This document shows, piece after piece, positions 1-7,963 of a stretch of DNA of 32,814 nucleotides (within the stretch, counting starts at the first letter, position 1; each line of letters begins with the position of its first letter). The position numbers were made by a program, and so were the translations under genes. The notes beneath the pieces were generated by a model. That model was not told the DNA's origin. It ran no database searches and was given only the letters and a program-made list of their open reading frames with translations. Source of the stretch: Anaeromicrobium sediminis (GTDB lineage: Bacteria > Bacillota > Clostridia > Peptostreptococcales > Thermotaleaceae); the NCBI RefSeq assembly GCF_002270055.1, contig NZ_NIBG01000034.1:1-32814 (forward strand). Direction: 5' to 3'.

Positions 1-715
1 ATACACTCATCATAACTAAATCTAGCTTAAATACTTGACTTCCATATACAATCAAATATCCAATACCAGCTTGAGATACTATAAACTCACCTACTATAAC
101 ACCAACCCAAGAAAGACCTACATTAATCTTTAAGGCATTAATGATAGCAGGCACACTAGATGGAATAACTACCTTTTGTAATACTTGAAGCTTATTAGCA
201 CCAAAGGTTTGAAGCATCCTTATCTTATCATTAGATACTTCTTTAAATCCTCCGTATACTCCTAATATGGTAACGATGATAGAAACTATCATTGCTGTGA
301 CTATAATACCAGATATACCAGCACCAGCCCATATGATAATAATAGGAGCAAGGGCTGTTTTAGGTAGAGCATTTAGTACTACTAAATAGGGATCTAATAC
401 CTTAGATAAAAAGTCAGACCACCAAAGAACTATGGCTACTAGGGTTCCAAGTAAAGTACCAAGAGTAAACCCAACCACCACTTCTGTAGTACTTACTACT
501 ACATGTTTAAATAAGGCTCCAGACTTAAACATTTTAATAAATAATGTATATATTTGAGATGGATAGCTAGTTAAGAACGTATCTATTAAATTAAACTTAG
601 CGGCCAACTCCCATAGGGCAAGCATACATATTAGTATTAAAACTTGAGTAATCCTAATGAGTTTTTTTCTCTTGTTAACCTTTTTTAGAAATTCCATATG
701 TTCTTTACTATACAT
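1..715 (-). CDS. ABC transporter permease, SsuC/TauC (NitT/TauT) type, C-terminus cut by window edge
   Basis: Reading the minus strand from ATG at 715 gives 238 codons with no stop before base 1. The protein would be the membrane channel of an importer for sulfonates, taurine, nitrate, a thiamine precursor or a similar small solute. Residues about 20-40 form a first membrane helix, and the cytoplasmic loop that docks the ATPase is at about 155-187 (GGFKEVSNDK, then FGANK, then VVIPSSVPA), which is the family EAA loop. LPKTALAPIIIIWAG at 117-131 is also typical. Family members are about 250-260 residues, so only a few residues are missing. The start overlaps the ATPase stop by 8 bases, which implies translational coupling; an in-frame ATG at 697 is an alternative start. 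No binding protein is visible, so the substrate is open. Confidence 0.85.
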   Translation of the reverse strand, partial: MYSKEHMEFLKKVNKRKKLIRITQVLILICMLALWELAAKFNLIDTFLTSYPSQIYTLFIKMFKSGALFKHVVVSTTEVVVGFTLGTLLGTLVAIVLWWSDFLSKVLDPYLVVLNALPKTALAPIIIIWAGAGISGIIVTAMIVSIIVTILGVYGGFKEVSNDKIRMLQTFGANKLQVLQKVVIPSSVPAIINALKINVGLSWVGVIVGEFIVSQAGIGYLIVYGSQVFKLDLVMMSV

Positions 716-1484
716 GTATATCCAGCTCCTTCCATATGGTTTGGAAGTAATCTTTAAATTCTGGAGCTTCCCTAGAACTTAGAGGTGTACGTTCAGAGTC
801 TAGGGTGAATTTTATCTCATGTATACTTTTTACGCGGGCAGGTCTATTACTTAGAACTATTACTCTATCTGCCATGGATATAGCTTCTGATATGTCGTGT
901 GTAATCATTAGGGCTGTCTTTTTCTCCTTTTTTAGTATGTTATAAATATCATCAGCAACTATCAATCTAGTCTGATAATCAAGGGCAGAGAATGGCTCAT
1001 CAAGTAGAAGTAATTTAGGTTCTATGGCCAATGTTCTAATTAAGGCAACTCTCTGTCTCATACCACCAGATAATTGATTTGGATAGTGATTTTTAAAATC
1101 CTTTAATCCATAAGTATTTAAAAGCTTTTCTACCATTTTCTTTGAATGTGAAGTCAATTTCTTTTGTACTTCAAGTCCAATAAGCACATTATCTAATATA
1201 TTCCTCCACTCAAAGAGAAGATCATTTTGAAACATATAACCTACATCTTTACGAGTATCTGTCACTTCCATACCTTCTATGGTAACTTTACCAGAAGAAG
1301 GTTTAAGTAAACCAGATATGATAGACAACAAGGTGGACTTTCCGCAGCCACTAGGCCCTACTATGGTTATGATCTCTCCTTCAGATACATGAAAGGATAG
1401 ATCTGATAAGGCCTTAGTCTCGCCACCTAATGTATGATAGCTCAGGTGCAAGTTATTCACTTGTACTATTCTTTTTTGAGGCAC
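708..1484 (-). CDS. ABC transporter ATP-binding protein, SsuB/TauB type
   Basis: This is the ATPase that energises the neighbouring permease. It shows Walker A GPSGCGKST, Q-loop region YMFQNDLLFEW, signature LSGGMRQR, Walker B LLLLDEP, D-loop SALD and switch histidine MITHD, in the order and spacing of a complete 258-residue nitrate/sulfonate/taurine-type ATPase. I place the start at GTG 1484 because the AAGGAGGG ribosome binding site abuts the alternative TTG at 1490 but leaves six bases before the GTG. Two degraded copies of this gene occur elsewhere in the window (10225-10902 and 26320-26437), and about 80 bp of upstream sequence are also shared with the first copy. Substrate is inferred only from family. 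Confidence 0.88.
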   Translation of the reverse strand: MPQKRIVQVNNLHLSYHTLGGETKALSDLSFHVSEGEIITIVGPSGCGKSTLLSIISGLLKPSSGKVTIEGMEVTDTRKDVGYMFQNDLLFEWRNILDNVLIGLEVQKKLTSHSKKMVEKLLNTYGLKDFKNHYPNQLSGGMRQRVALIRTLAIEPKLLLLDEPFSALDYQTRLIVADDIYNILKKEKKTALMITHDISEAISMADRVIVLSNRPARVKSIHEIKFTLDSERTPLSSREAPEFKDYFQTIWKELDIHV

Positions 1485-1841
1485 GATCAACCCTCCTTAA
1501 ATAACTATAATTTATATTATTCAAAGAAGGGAGTTTTGCTACTGATGAAGTTAATAGTTTACTAGGGAAGAAGGTGTATTCATGGAATTTTGTTAAGTGA
1601 GAATATATAGGAGGTACACTTCATGGGAATGTGTAAATAAAGTATATGCTAGATGATAGTGGGCATAAGTCAGTCACAAGTATCAGTGTATTTTAGGAGA
1701 AAATTTTAAAAATGGATTAATTACATCCCAGTTATTTGTCTAACTGCTTAATACAGAAGGATACTTACTTCCCCCCATTAGCCCCCTTTTAAACTTTGTT
1801 ATTTATAACTCATATATTCGCACCTATTTGGATTTGTTTTA
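1485..1841. other. Intergenic stretch, 350 bp, divergent from nothing recognisable
   Basis: It holds the 5' region of the ATPase gene (bases 1491-1570, duplicated at 10903-10985). I looked for a TPP or SAM riboswitch that would define the transporter substrate and saw none. Bases 1823-1852 can form a stem of seven pairs (CCTATTT with AAATAGG) just downstream of the SLH gene, without a clear T-tract on the minus strand. No convincing ORF. Confidence 0.4.
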
Positions 1842-3656
1842 TTAAATAGGAGCCTTTATTTCTATTTCCTTTCCAATATTTTTGCAATCAATATTTATAA
1901 ATATACTTGCATCAAACTTTTTTCCATTGTGATCATATACTTCGTTAAACTTAAATATCTGTTTAACAATTTCATCCTCATTACTTAAATAAATTTCTAA
2001 GACTCCACTTGCATCATCTGCGTAATTTTCGTTCAAAATCTGACCAGCAAAATTGTAGCTCTGTCTAGGGACTAAATGAATAAATTGTTTTCTATCTAAA
2101 TGAACAACATATTTAATAGCGGATAATCCATTTAAAAACACCTTGTCTTCCTTTAGAATGGAATAGGTATTTAGGTCATTATATAGATTAGATTCTATAA
2201 CTCTGTCTGAAGAATCATCAGAGAGACCAGTTGGATTGTATCTATATTTTTTCCACGTATTGTTCCGAGAGTCTCTAACATAATATCTATTACCAGTATG
2301 AATATATTCTGTGCTGTCTTCTTCATATCCGTAGTGAGATCCAGATATGATAATATGTTCTTTTACATGATAATTCCATATATTGCTTAATGTTTTATAT
2401 TTGTGTTTTATAAATGCGTTTGTGTCTACATCTATTCCATGTATAGCTAAATTCATATTTGAATATAGCTCTCCTTTGTATCCATTTCTTATGACTTTCT
2501 TCAATGTGTAATATAGATCAGGGTGATTTGGTGCATTTTCATCTTGAATATGTGCAATTTTATTTTCATTATCCCAGCTAAAGTCTAGTTGAAAAATTTT
2601 AGTAATCTGCTCTAGTGGTACAAAAATTACCCCATTTACTTCTTTAGGTGCAATAGTGAGCTGTATCTTTTTATCTTCATAAGGTTGTCTATCTTTCTCA
2701 TACCTGGAAAAAGGATTGCTAAATGCATCTACATAAGCTGTTTTATTTCCCATCTGCAAGTGTATTCCTTTTTGATTATATATATCTGTATGTGCCCTAA
2801 ACCATTCTTGTGTCTTATACGCTTTATAATAATGTGAACTAGTCTGCCCAAATAAATATTTATCAAAAAAGGTATGAGGAACTAATATTATACCATCTTC
2901 AATAATAGCTGTTCCGTCAAATTGAGCTTTGTTTCCATTGAAATATATCTTGATTTCATCTTTTTTTTCTCCATCCGCTTTAAATAAATTTATTATATTT
3001 TCTTTATTATTTATAAAGCTATCTAAAACTACAGCTGCTTGTTCTTTCGTTGCATCTCCTTTAGGACCAAATACGTTGTGATCTGTTCCACTCATAATTC
3101 CTGATGCTAGAGTAATCTCTACGTTCTTTTTTGCCCAGTCGGATATTTTGTCGTTGTCCTCAAGTGTATTGATGTAATTGATCTCATTTTTTTCTTTATT
3201 GATACCCAAAGCATTAACAAAAATACTGGCCATTTGTTCACGAGTACATTTTTCTTTAGGAGCGAATCTTCCCAAACCCATGCCTGATATAATTCCCTTA
3301 TCATATGCAGTTTCAACATATTTGTATGCCCAGTGGTCCTTTGGTACATCGTTAAAGGTTGGCTGTTCAGGAATATTTGAAGTATCTAAATTTAGGCCTT
3401 TTACTATTATGGTTACTATTTGGGCACGTGAAAGTGTTTCTTTAGGGTTAAAATTTCCTTTCTTGTCTCCTGTAATAATCTTTTTGTTAAAAAGATTTGT
3501 AATAGAATCTTTAGCATAATTAGAGGCCTTATCTAAGTCTTTTAAAATAGATGCTTCAACATTTAGAAAATAGGAAGACATGCTTATTGCTGATACTAAT
3601 ATTGCGATCAGGCAACATAGTTGCATTGCTCTATGATTAAAATGTAGTTTTTTCAT
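1842..3656 (-). CDS. S-layer homology protein with copper-amine-oxidase N-terminal-like domain
   Basis: A secreted cell-wall-anchored protein of about 604 residues. An N-terminal hydrophobic segment (residues about 12-33) ending near NVEA is a likely signal peptide. Three SLH repeats follow at about 45-90, 103-150 and 165-215 (for example KKIITGDKKGNFNPKETLSR, DVPKDHWAYKYVETAYDKGI, and VFGPKGDATKEQAA); SLH domains bind pyruvylated secondary wall polymers. From about 235 to 375 there is a copper amine oxidase N1-like stalk domain (GIILVPHTFFDKY and GVIFVPLEQITKIF). The last 230 residues are tyrosine-rich and unassigned. I choose ATG 3656 because AGGTG lies six bases upstream; the alternative GTG at 3665 is too close to GGAG. 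A YD-repeat-like gene tail ends 19 bp upstream on the same strand. Confidence 0.85.
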   Translation of the reverse strand: MKKLHFNHRAMQLCCLIAILVSAISMSSYFLNVEASILKDLDKASNYAKDSITNLFNKKIITGDKKGNFNPKETLSRAQIVTIIVKGLNLDTSNIPEQPTFNDVPKDHWAYKYVETAYDKGIISGMGLGRFAPKEKCTREQMASIFVNALGINKEKNEINYINTLEDNDKISDWAKKNVEITLASGIMSGTDHNVFGPKGDATKEQAAVVLDSFINNKENIINLFKADGEKKDEIKIYFNGNKAQFDGTAIIEDGIILVPHTFFDKYLFGQTSSHYYKAYKTQEWFRAHTDIYNQKGIHLQMGNKTAYVDAFSNPFSRYEKDRQPYEDKKIQLTIAPKEVNGVIFVPLEQITKIFQLDFSWDNENKIAHIQDENAPNHPDLYYTLKKVIRNGYKGELYSNMNLAIHGIDVDTNAFIKHKYKTLSNIWNYHVKEHIIISGSHYGYEEDSTEYIHTGNRYYVRDSRNNTWKKYRYNPTGLSDDSSDRVIESNLYNDLNTYSILKEDKVFLNGLSAIKYVVHLDRKQFIHLVPRQSYNFAGQILNENYADDASGVLEIYLSNEDEIVKQIFKFNEVYDHNGKKFDASIFINIDCKNIGKEIEIKAPI

Positions 3657-3674
3657 TTTATGCACCTACTCCAT

Positions 3675-3803
3675 CTAGATTTTTTTACTTTTAAGTCCAC
3701 TTTGATTATATTCATATGTTCCTATAGTTTCATCATTTTTATTCACCTGTATGAATTTACCTTCTCCATGGTAAATATATTTCCATCTTATATTTAGGCT
3801 GTG
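3675..3803 (-). pseudogene. C-terminal remnant resembling a YD/RHS-type repeat
   Basis: The minus strand is open for about 42 codons between TAA at 3804-3806 and TAG at 3675-3677, with no plausible start. The reading (WKYIYHGEGKFIQV, then GTYEYNQSGLKSKK) has the spacing of aromatic and glycine residues seen in YD repeats of RHS proteins. It ends 19 bp before the SLH gene on the same strand, so it is likely the broken end of a former upstream gene in that transcription unit. The assignment rests on one repeat only. Confidence 0.35.
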
Positions 3804-3954
3804 TTAAAGTATAGTGTTGTTATCAGACAATAAGTATGTAGGTTATATTAGAAATATTGATGATTTCTCAAATTTAAAATAATTTCTATGTTATATATTC
3901 CACAATTTGGTACAATGTGTTATAGGATAGAAGTTTATAAGAAAGGAAATTGTT

Positions 3955-4221
3955 ATGAAAAAAAGCGTACAAGAAAAAGATAAAGAGCAAGAAAGGGAGA
4001 TTATTAGAAAATTTCAGAAAGCTCAAATTATTAATATTATAATTACAATGGTATCTTTATTTATGCTTCCTTTAATAGCTATCGGAGGGTTATTAGCAGA
4101 ACAGAGAGAATTAGCAATAGAAAAACCATTGCAGTATTTATGTATTTCTTTGATAGGAGTTATGTTTTTATCTAATGTCTTTTTAAGAAAATGCCATAAT
4201 TGTGGCGTAAAACTAAAATAA
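3955..4221 (+). CDS. Small two-helix membrane protein with C-terminal zinc-ribbon half motif
   Basis: An 88-residue protein I do not recognise. The first 25 residues are charged, followed by two hydrophobic segments at about 27-48 and 60-77, and a C-terminal CHNCG motif that could form half of a zinc knuckle. AAGAAAGGAAA precedes the ATG at suitable distance. It is a lone plus-strand gene facing the transaldolase, with a shared terminator at 4462-4485. Function unknown; membrane location inferred from hydropathy only. Confidence 0.6.
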   Translation: MKKSVQEKDKEQEREIIRKFQKAQIINIIITMVSLFMLPLIAIGGLLAEQRELAIEKPLQYLCISLIGVMFLSNVFLRKCHNCGVKLK

Positions 4222-4433
4222 TATTTTTTATCTCAAAACGTAAATACGCGTATTATTCAGATGAGAAAATCCTTCGATTTAAAAATGGTGTTATGGAAGA
4301 ACACGATCTGACTTATGAAGTAATTAAAAAATATGCACCAGAAGTAAGTCAATCATTTACTAATTTTCTCAACATGATTATTAATGTTGAGATAAATTCT
4401 AACAACAAAGAAAAAATATATATTTTGCTATAA
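4200..4433 (+). CDS. Hypothetical short ORF or gene remnant
   Basis: An open frame of 77 codons starting at TTG inside the end of the preceding gene, without a ribosome binding site. A later in-frame ATG at 4292 gives 46 residues (MEEHDLTYEVIKKYAPEVSQ and onward). The residue composition looks protein-like, but no family is recognised. It is more likely the C-terminal remnant of a lost gene than a functional start at 4200. Confidence 0.25.
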   Translation: MWRKTKIIFFISKRKYAYYSDEKILRFKNGVMEEHDLTYEVIKKYAPEVSQSFTNFLNMIINVEINSNNKEKIYILL

Positions 4434-4461
4434 TATACCTTATCTTTCTTAATAATAATCA

Positions 4462-4500
4462 ACCTCACCCAATATAGGGTGAGGTATTGTGTTTTATTTT
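4462..4500 (+). terminator. Intrinsic terminator between convergent genes
   Basis: Nine-base arms ACCTCACCC (4462-4470) and GGGTGAGGT (4477-4485) enclose a six-base loop; a T-rich run follows on the plus strand and overlaps the transaldolase stop codon. It may also serve the minus strand, where the following sequence is less T-rich. Confidence 0.7.
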
Positions 4501-5567
4501 ACTGTGATCATTAAGTTACGAATGATATTGATTAAATCATCATATCCTGCAAGGAATTGTAGCAGTGTTTTGGATGTAGCGCCAAAGGTATCAAATTCTT
4601 CTACCTTCATACCATCTGGATTATATGCTTTTCTAAAGTCCTCAATTTTATTTGATAATTCTTCAATAATCTTTGGATCTACAGGATGATCTATTCGATC
4701 AACAACTGTAACATCAGAACCATTGAATCGTTTTTGCCATTTATATGGGATTGTTTCTATCATATCTCCACCAATAAATTCTGACCACTGTAGATGATTT
4801 CGATAAGCTGCTGCAAGAAGTTTTGTCTTATATCCACGCTCATTAAATATTTTATAAGCATTTTTCATAACTGCAACCCCTGCCCACTCTAAGCACTTAG
4901 GGTCAATAATAATGTCATCTCTGTCTACTACAATCTTTAACCAATCATCAATTCTTCCTACCATGATTGTACACACTGGATGCATATTGGATATATCCTT
5001 GCCTTCTTTTACACGTCTAGCAAGTCCTCTTTCTACTGCTTCAGCTACTGCAATTGCCTGTGGTACTGTAAAGCTAACAGTTGCATTTATATTCACGCCT
5101 TGATAAGTTGCTTCTTCAATTGCTTCTACACCAGCTTTTGTTGTCGGCATTTTAACCATCATATTTGGTGCTAATTGATTGAATCTTACAGCTTGTTCTA
5201 CCATAAGTTCTGCATCTCTATAATATTTTGTATTGGTCTGTATTGAAATTCTTCCTTTTTCCCCATTTGTTTGTTCAAAAATAGGTTGAAGCAATTTTGC
5301 TCCTGCTCCTGCCATTTCTTCATTGATCTTCCAAGCAATATCATCTTCCGTTGCTTTTGGCATCTGTTGAATAAGCTCAAGAATTCTATCCTTGTAAAGA
5401 TGCATTTCTTTCTTTAATACATTCCCTACAATCACAGGATTGGTCGTAGCCCCTACTGCACCATTTTCAATAGCATACTCTAATTCCCAAATAGAACATG
5501 AATCATTCCAATAGTCTGTAACACTTGTACTAGCCATTTCATGTAATGGACTTTTGTAGTTAGTCAT
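4494..5567 (-). CDS. Transaldolase family protein
   Basis: A 357-residue cytosolic enzyme of the transaldolase/TIM-barrel family, which moves a dihydroxyacetone unit between sugar phosphates in the non-oxidative pentose phosphate pathway. Supporting motifs are GATTNP at 39-44, the Schiff-base lysine in MMVKMP (Lys139) and NATVSFT at about 166-172. The length is nearer to the long 'transaldolase-like' group than to the 215-residue TalC/fructose-6-phosphate aldolase group, so sugar specificity is not certain. The start ATG follows a GGGGGG-rich ribosome binding site. A cre-like site 70 bp upstream suggests carbon catabolite control. The next gene upstream is a broken sigma-54-type regulator, which may once have been relevant. 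Confidence 0.85.
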   Translation of the reverse strand: MTNYKSPLHEMASTSVTDYWNDSCSIWELEYAIENGAVGATTNPVIVGNVLKKEMHLYKDRILELIQQMPKATEDDIAWKINEEMAGAGAKLLQPIFEQTNGEKGRISIQTNTKYYRDAELMVEQAVRFNQLAPNMMVKMPTTKAGVEAIEEATYQGVNINATVSFTVPQAIAVAEAVERGLARRVKEGKDISNMHPVCTIMVGRIDDWLKIVVDRDDIIIDPKCLEWAGVAVMKNAYKIFNERGYKTKLLAAAYRNHLQWSEFIGGDMIETIPYKWQKRFNGSDVTVVDRIDHPVDPKIIEELSNKIEDFRKAYNPDGMKVEEFDTFGATSKTLLQFLAGYDDLINIIRNLMITVK

Positions 5568-5636
5568 TCTTTTACCCCCCTAGATATTTTTTAGCATATG
5601 AACAATGCTTTTGATTTGTTAGAAGCTTTATGTACG

Positions 5637-5651
5637 TTGAAAACGTATACA
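5637..5651. promoter_or_regulatory. Probable CcpA cre site
   Basis: TTGAAAACGTATACA matches the cre consensus WTGNAANCGNWNNCW at every defined position. It lies about 70 bp upstream of the transaldolase ATG and just downstream of a possible -10 box (TTAAAAT on the minus strand at about 5655-5661), a position where CcpA would block transcription. Binding is inferred. Confidence 0.5.
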
Positions 5652-5716
5652 TCTATTTTAACATAGATAAATTTTAAAATGGATGTTTTTGAATACAAAA
5701 TTCTGACAATGGTAAA

Positions 5717-5737
5717 GCGAGTGAAATTTTCACTCGC
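5717..5737 (-). terminator. Hairpin downstream of the regulator remnant
   Basis: Nine-base arms GCGAGTGAA and TTCACTCGC with a three-base loop. The minus strand continues with CTTTACC, a weak T-tract, so this is either a relic terminator of the sigma-54-type regulator or an operator-like inverted repeat. Confidence 0.4.
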
Positions 5738-5807
5738 CCTTTATGATATTCATCTTCCATAAATACAAAACAATAGATCATTATGCAAATTACAAAACAC
5801 TACACGC

Positions 5808-6239
5808 CTAGTTATTGATTAATCCAAGTTTTTTGAATTTATATTGAACTGATAGCCTTGATATATCAAGTTCTTGAACAGTTCTTTCCTGATGTGCACC
5901 ATGTTTTTCTAAAGCTTTTTTTATCACCTTAATTTCCTGCATTTCTAAAGCAATAAGTTCATTGATGTTGTTAAAATGCTCATGACTCTTTACCTTCTGG
6001 ATAATCTTTAAAGGTAAATCTTCTTCATATAGTGTAGTATCATTGGCTATAACAGGCTTTCTTAGATTTCGAAGCTTTAATGCAATCACACCTACTGAGC
6101 CTAGGTCACTATGTAAAATAACTTGTTTAGTGGGTTTCTGACTAGCATAGACATTTTTAACTGCCATAATAGCTAATTCTGTATCCATTGTTTTTGAGAA
6201 TGAGTATCCTATAATTTTATAGTGTTCGAATTTGCGTGT
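5808..6239 (-). pseudogene. Fusion remnant: IS3-family transposase core joined to sigma-54 regulator C-terminus
   Basis: The open frame runs upstream of the nominal ATG at 6188, where no ribosome binding site exists. The first part (KIIGYSFSKTM, then AVKNVYASQKPTK, then HSDLGS) is the catalytic core of an IS3-type OrfB integrase around its second aspartate. After HSDLGS the sequence changes abruptly to LRNLRKPVIANDTT and YEEDLPLKII, followed by a Fis-type helix-turn-helix (ALEKHG, then ELDISRLSVQYKFKKLGL), the C-terminal end of a sigma-54-dependent activator. Both parents are truncated. It is probably the scar of an IS insertion or deletion and not a functional regulator, although the DNA-binding helix is intact. 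Confidence 0.7.
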
Positions 6240-6267
6240 CTACGTTATTATACTAACACCATAAGGC

Positions 6268-6296
6268 TTGTATGATTGGAATTTATATTATATAAT
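6268..6296 (+). promoter_or_regulatory. Promoter of the zinc-uptake operon
   Basis: TTGTAT (6268-6273), a 17-base spacer and a perfect TATAAT (6291-6296) lie 33 bp before the first ATG. I did not find a clear Zur box overlapping it. Confidence 0.65.
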
Positions 6297-6328
6297 TTGA
6301 TTAAATCAAGAAAGGGAAGGATAGAACT

Positions 6329-6643
6329 ATGAAGATGAATAAACTTAATAAATGTTTAGGTCTATTTATAAGTGTGTATATCATCCTATTTGTAGTTTTT
6401 TCTATAGGTTTTCTTTTGGCGTATGCAGATCATGATTGTCAGGATTATCATTCAGATCATGGATGTGAGATTTGTTTGAATATTGAGAGTATAATGAATT
6501 TTGGTAAGAAACTAGTTCTTAGCAATGCATGCACTGGCAGTTTTGTGATATTACTTGTTGTAAGCGGATTTATCACGTTACCAGCTTTGGAAAAAATCAT
6601 TATGACTACACCTGTAATCCTAAAAGTGAGAATGAATAATTAA
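6329..6643 (+). CDS. Small His/Cys-containing membrane protein leading the zinc operon
   Basis: A 104-residue protein with hydrophobic segments at about 9-31 and 68-90. Between them, outside the membrane if the first helix is N-in, lies a short segment with potential metal ligands: DHDCQDYHSDHGCEICLNI (about 34-52, three His, three Cys). GGGAAGG precedes the ATG. It is the first gene after the operon promoter and is followed by the ZnuA-like gene, so a role in zinc binding or sensing at the membrane is a fair inference. Small proteins of this sort accompany zinc ABC operons in Clostridia, as far as I recall; no enzymatic motif is visible. Confidence 0.65.
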   Translation: MKMNKLNKCLGLFISVYIILFVVFSIGFLLAYADHDCQDYHSDHGCEICLNIESIMNFGKKLVLSNACTGSFVILLVVSGFITLPALEKIIMTTPVILKVRMNN

Positions 6644-6655
6644 AATATACTTCTA

Positions 6656-6705
6656 ACAAGGGGTAAGTGTATATTTTTATATGCTTCTTAATACCCTTGT
6701 ATTTT
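6656..6705 (+). terminator. Possible attenuating hairpin between the first and second zinc genes
   Basis: ACAAGGGGTA (6656-6665) can pair with TACCCTTGT (6692-6700) with one bulged G, and ATTTTTG follows. The 26-base loop is long, so it is at best a weak intrinsic terminator that would reduce expression of the downstream transporter relative to the leader gene. Confidence 0.35.
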
Positions 6706-6750
6706 TGTGCCCAAAAACAAGAATAAAAATACTATGGAGGTTATTTTATT

Positions 6751-7962
6751 ATGAAAAAACTATTATGTACTATTACTATAATTGCTTATTTGTTATTCTC
6801 GCTAACTGGTTGTGCAGGAAAAACAATGTCTGAAACTGATTCAAATTCTGAGGCAAAATTGAATATTATTGCTACTTCATTTCCTCAATATGATTTCGTA
6901 AGAAAAATTGTTGGAGATAAAGCAAATGTAACATTACTACTATCGCCAGGGTTAGAAACACATTCCTTTGAACCATCTCCAAAAGATAGAATTGATATTG
7001 CTAAATGTGATGTATTTATATATACAGGCGGTGAAGTATGGATAGATGAAATCCTTGAGTCTATTGATACAGATGATATTGAGTTAATAAGTCTTATGGA
7101 AATTGTAAATCTTTTAGAAGAAGAAATTGTTGATGGGATGGTCCATGATCATGATCATGAAGACCATGAAGATCATGAAGATCATGAAGATCATGAAGAC
7201 CATGAAGATCATGAAGACCATGAAGACCATGAAGATCATGAAGACCATGAAGACCATGAAGACCATGAAGATCATGAGGACCATAAAGATCATGAGGACC
7301 ATAAAGAACATGAAGAGCATGAAGAGCATGAAGAGCATGAAGAGCATGAAGAACATGAAGACCATGAAGAACATGAAGAACATGAAGAACATGAAGATCA
7401 CGAAGATCACGAAGATCATCATGATGAGTATGTAGAATATGATGAACATGTATGGACTTCACCTAAAAATGCCATTAAAATTGTTGAGTATATTTCAGAG
7501 AGAATGATTGCGTTAGATAAAGATAATGAAGACTATTTTGAAACAAATACTAAAAAGTATGTAGAAGAACTTGAAGAATTAGATCAATTATTTAGAGTGG
7601 TTACTAAAGATGCAAAAAATAATACTGTATTAGTAGCGGATAGATTCCCATTTAGATATATGATGAATGAATACGGACTTGACTATTATGCTGCTTTTAC
7701 TGGTTGTTCTACTCAGACAGATGCAAGTCCTGCAACCTTAGCATTTTTAATAGATAAAGTGAGAGATGAAAGTATTCCAGTTGTATTCTATACAGAACAA
7801 TCTAATCAAAAGATGGCGGATGCTATATGTGAAAGTACAGATAGTAAAAAGATGTTATTGCATTCATGCCATAATATAACTCAAGAGGAAATTGATAAAG
7901 GAGTAACCTATATTTCTCTAATGACTAAAAATGCAGAGAGTTTAAAGGAGGCATTGCAGTAG
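6751..7962 (+). CDS. znuA: Zinc ABC transporter substrate-binding lipoprotein with giant His-rich loop
   Basis: A ZnuA/AdcA-type metal-binding lipoprotein of 403 residues, exported with a lipobox ending LTGC at about residues 18-21 and anchored to the outer face of the membrane. The cluster A-I fold is recognisable: TSFPQYDFVRKIVGDKANV, then ETHSFEPSPKD with the first ligand histidine, DEHVW with the second, and FYTEQSNQK with a likely acidic ligand. Where most ZnuA proteins have a third histidine (HDAFGYF-like), this protein reads VADRFPFRYM, so Asp replaces His. Between the first two ligands, bases 7144-7425 encode about 94 residues of (His-Glu-Asp)-like triplets with roughly 30 histidines; family loops are usually far shorter. 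AdcA/ZnuA loops capture or chaperone zinc. Downstream ZnuC starts two bases after the stop. Confidence 0.9.
   Translation: MKKLLCTITIIAYLLFSLTGCAGKTMSETDSNSEAKLNIIATSFPQYDFVRKIVGDKANVTLLLSPGLETHSFEPSPKDRIDIAKCDVFIYTGGEVWIDEILESIDTDDIELISLMEIVNLLEEEIVDGMVHDHDHEDHEDHEDHEDHEDHEDHEDHEDHEDHEDHEDHEDHEDHEDHKDHEDHKEHEEHEEHEEHEEHEEHEDHEEHEEHEEHEDHEDHEDHHDEYVEYDEHVWTSPKNAIKIVEYISERMIALDKDNEDYFETNTKKYVEELEELDQLFRVVTKDAKNNTVLVADRFPFRYMMNEYGLDYYAAFTGCSTQTDASPATLAFLIDKVRDESIPVVFYTEQSNQKMADAICESTDSKKMLLHSCHNITQEEIDKGVTYISLMTKNAESLKEALQ
7144..7425 (+). repeat. 9-bp tandem repeat encoding the His-Glu-Asp loop
   Basis: About 30 copies of a 9-bp unit CATGAAGAY or CATGAAGAR, with variants CATAAAGAY and CATGAGGAC in the middle. 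The third-position changes are mostly synonymous or exchange Asp and Glu, so selection keeps the His every third residue. Expansion and contraction by slippage are expected. The repeat leaves other frames on both strands open without coding meaning. Confidence 0.9.
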
Positions 7963-7963
7963 T

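Noticed and set aside
1485-1841. TPP or other riboswitch before the SsuB-type ATPase
   Set aside because: No conserved aptamer elements found on the minus strand.
3119-3519. Frames on both strands inside the SLH gene
   Set aside because: Shadows of the SLH-coding frame without start signals.
5568-5700. Sigma-54 promoter for transaldolase, suggested by the nearby regulator remnant
   Set aside because: No GG-N10-GC (-24/-12) pair on the minus strand.
6240-6328. Zur box at the zinc operon promoter
   Set aside because: No palindrome of the TCGTAATNATTACGA type; only an AT-rich spacer is visible, so regulation is left open.
7144-7425. Possible CRISPR array
   Set aside because: The repeats are contiguous 9-mers without spacers and encode protein.
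7094-7462. Long open frames on both strands across the His-rich repeat
   Set aside because: They arise because the 9-bp tandem unit has no stop in several frames; products are low-complexity and only the ZnuA frame continues into conserved sequence.
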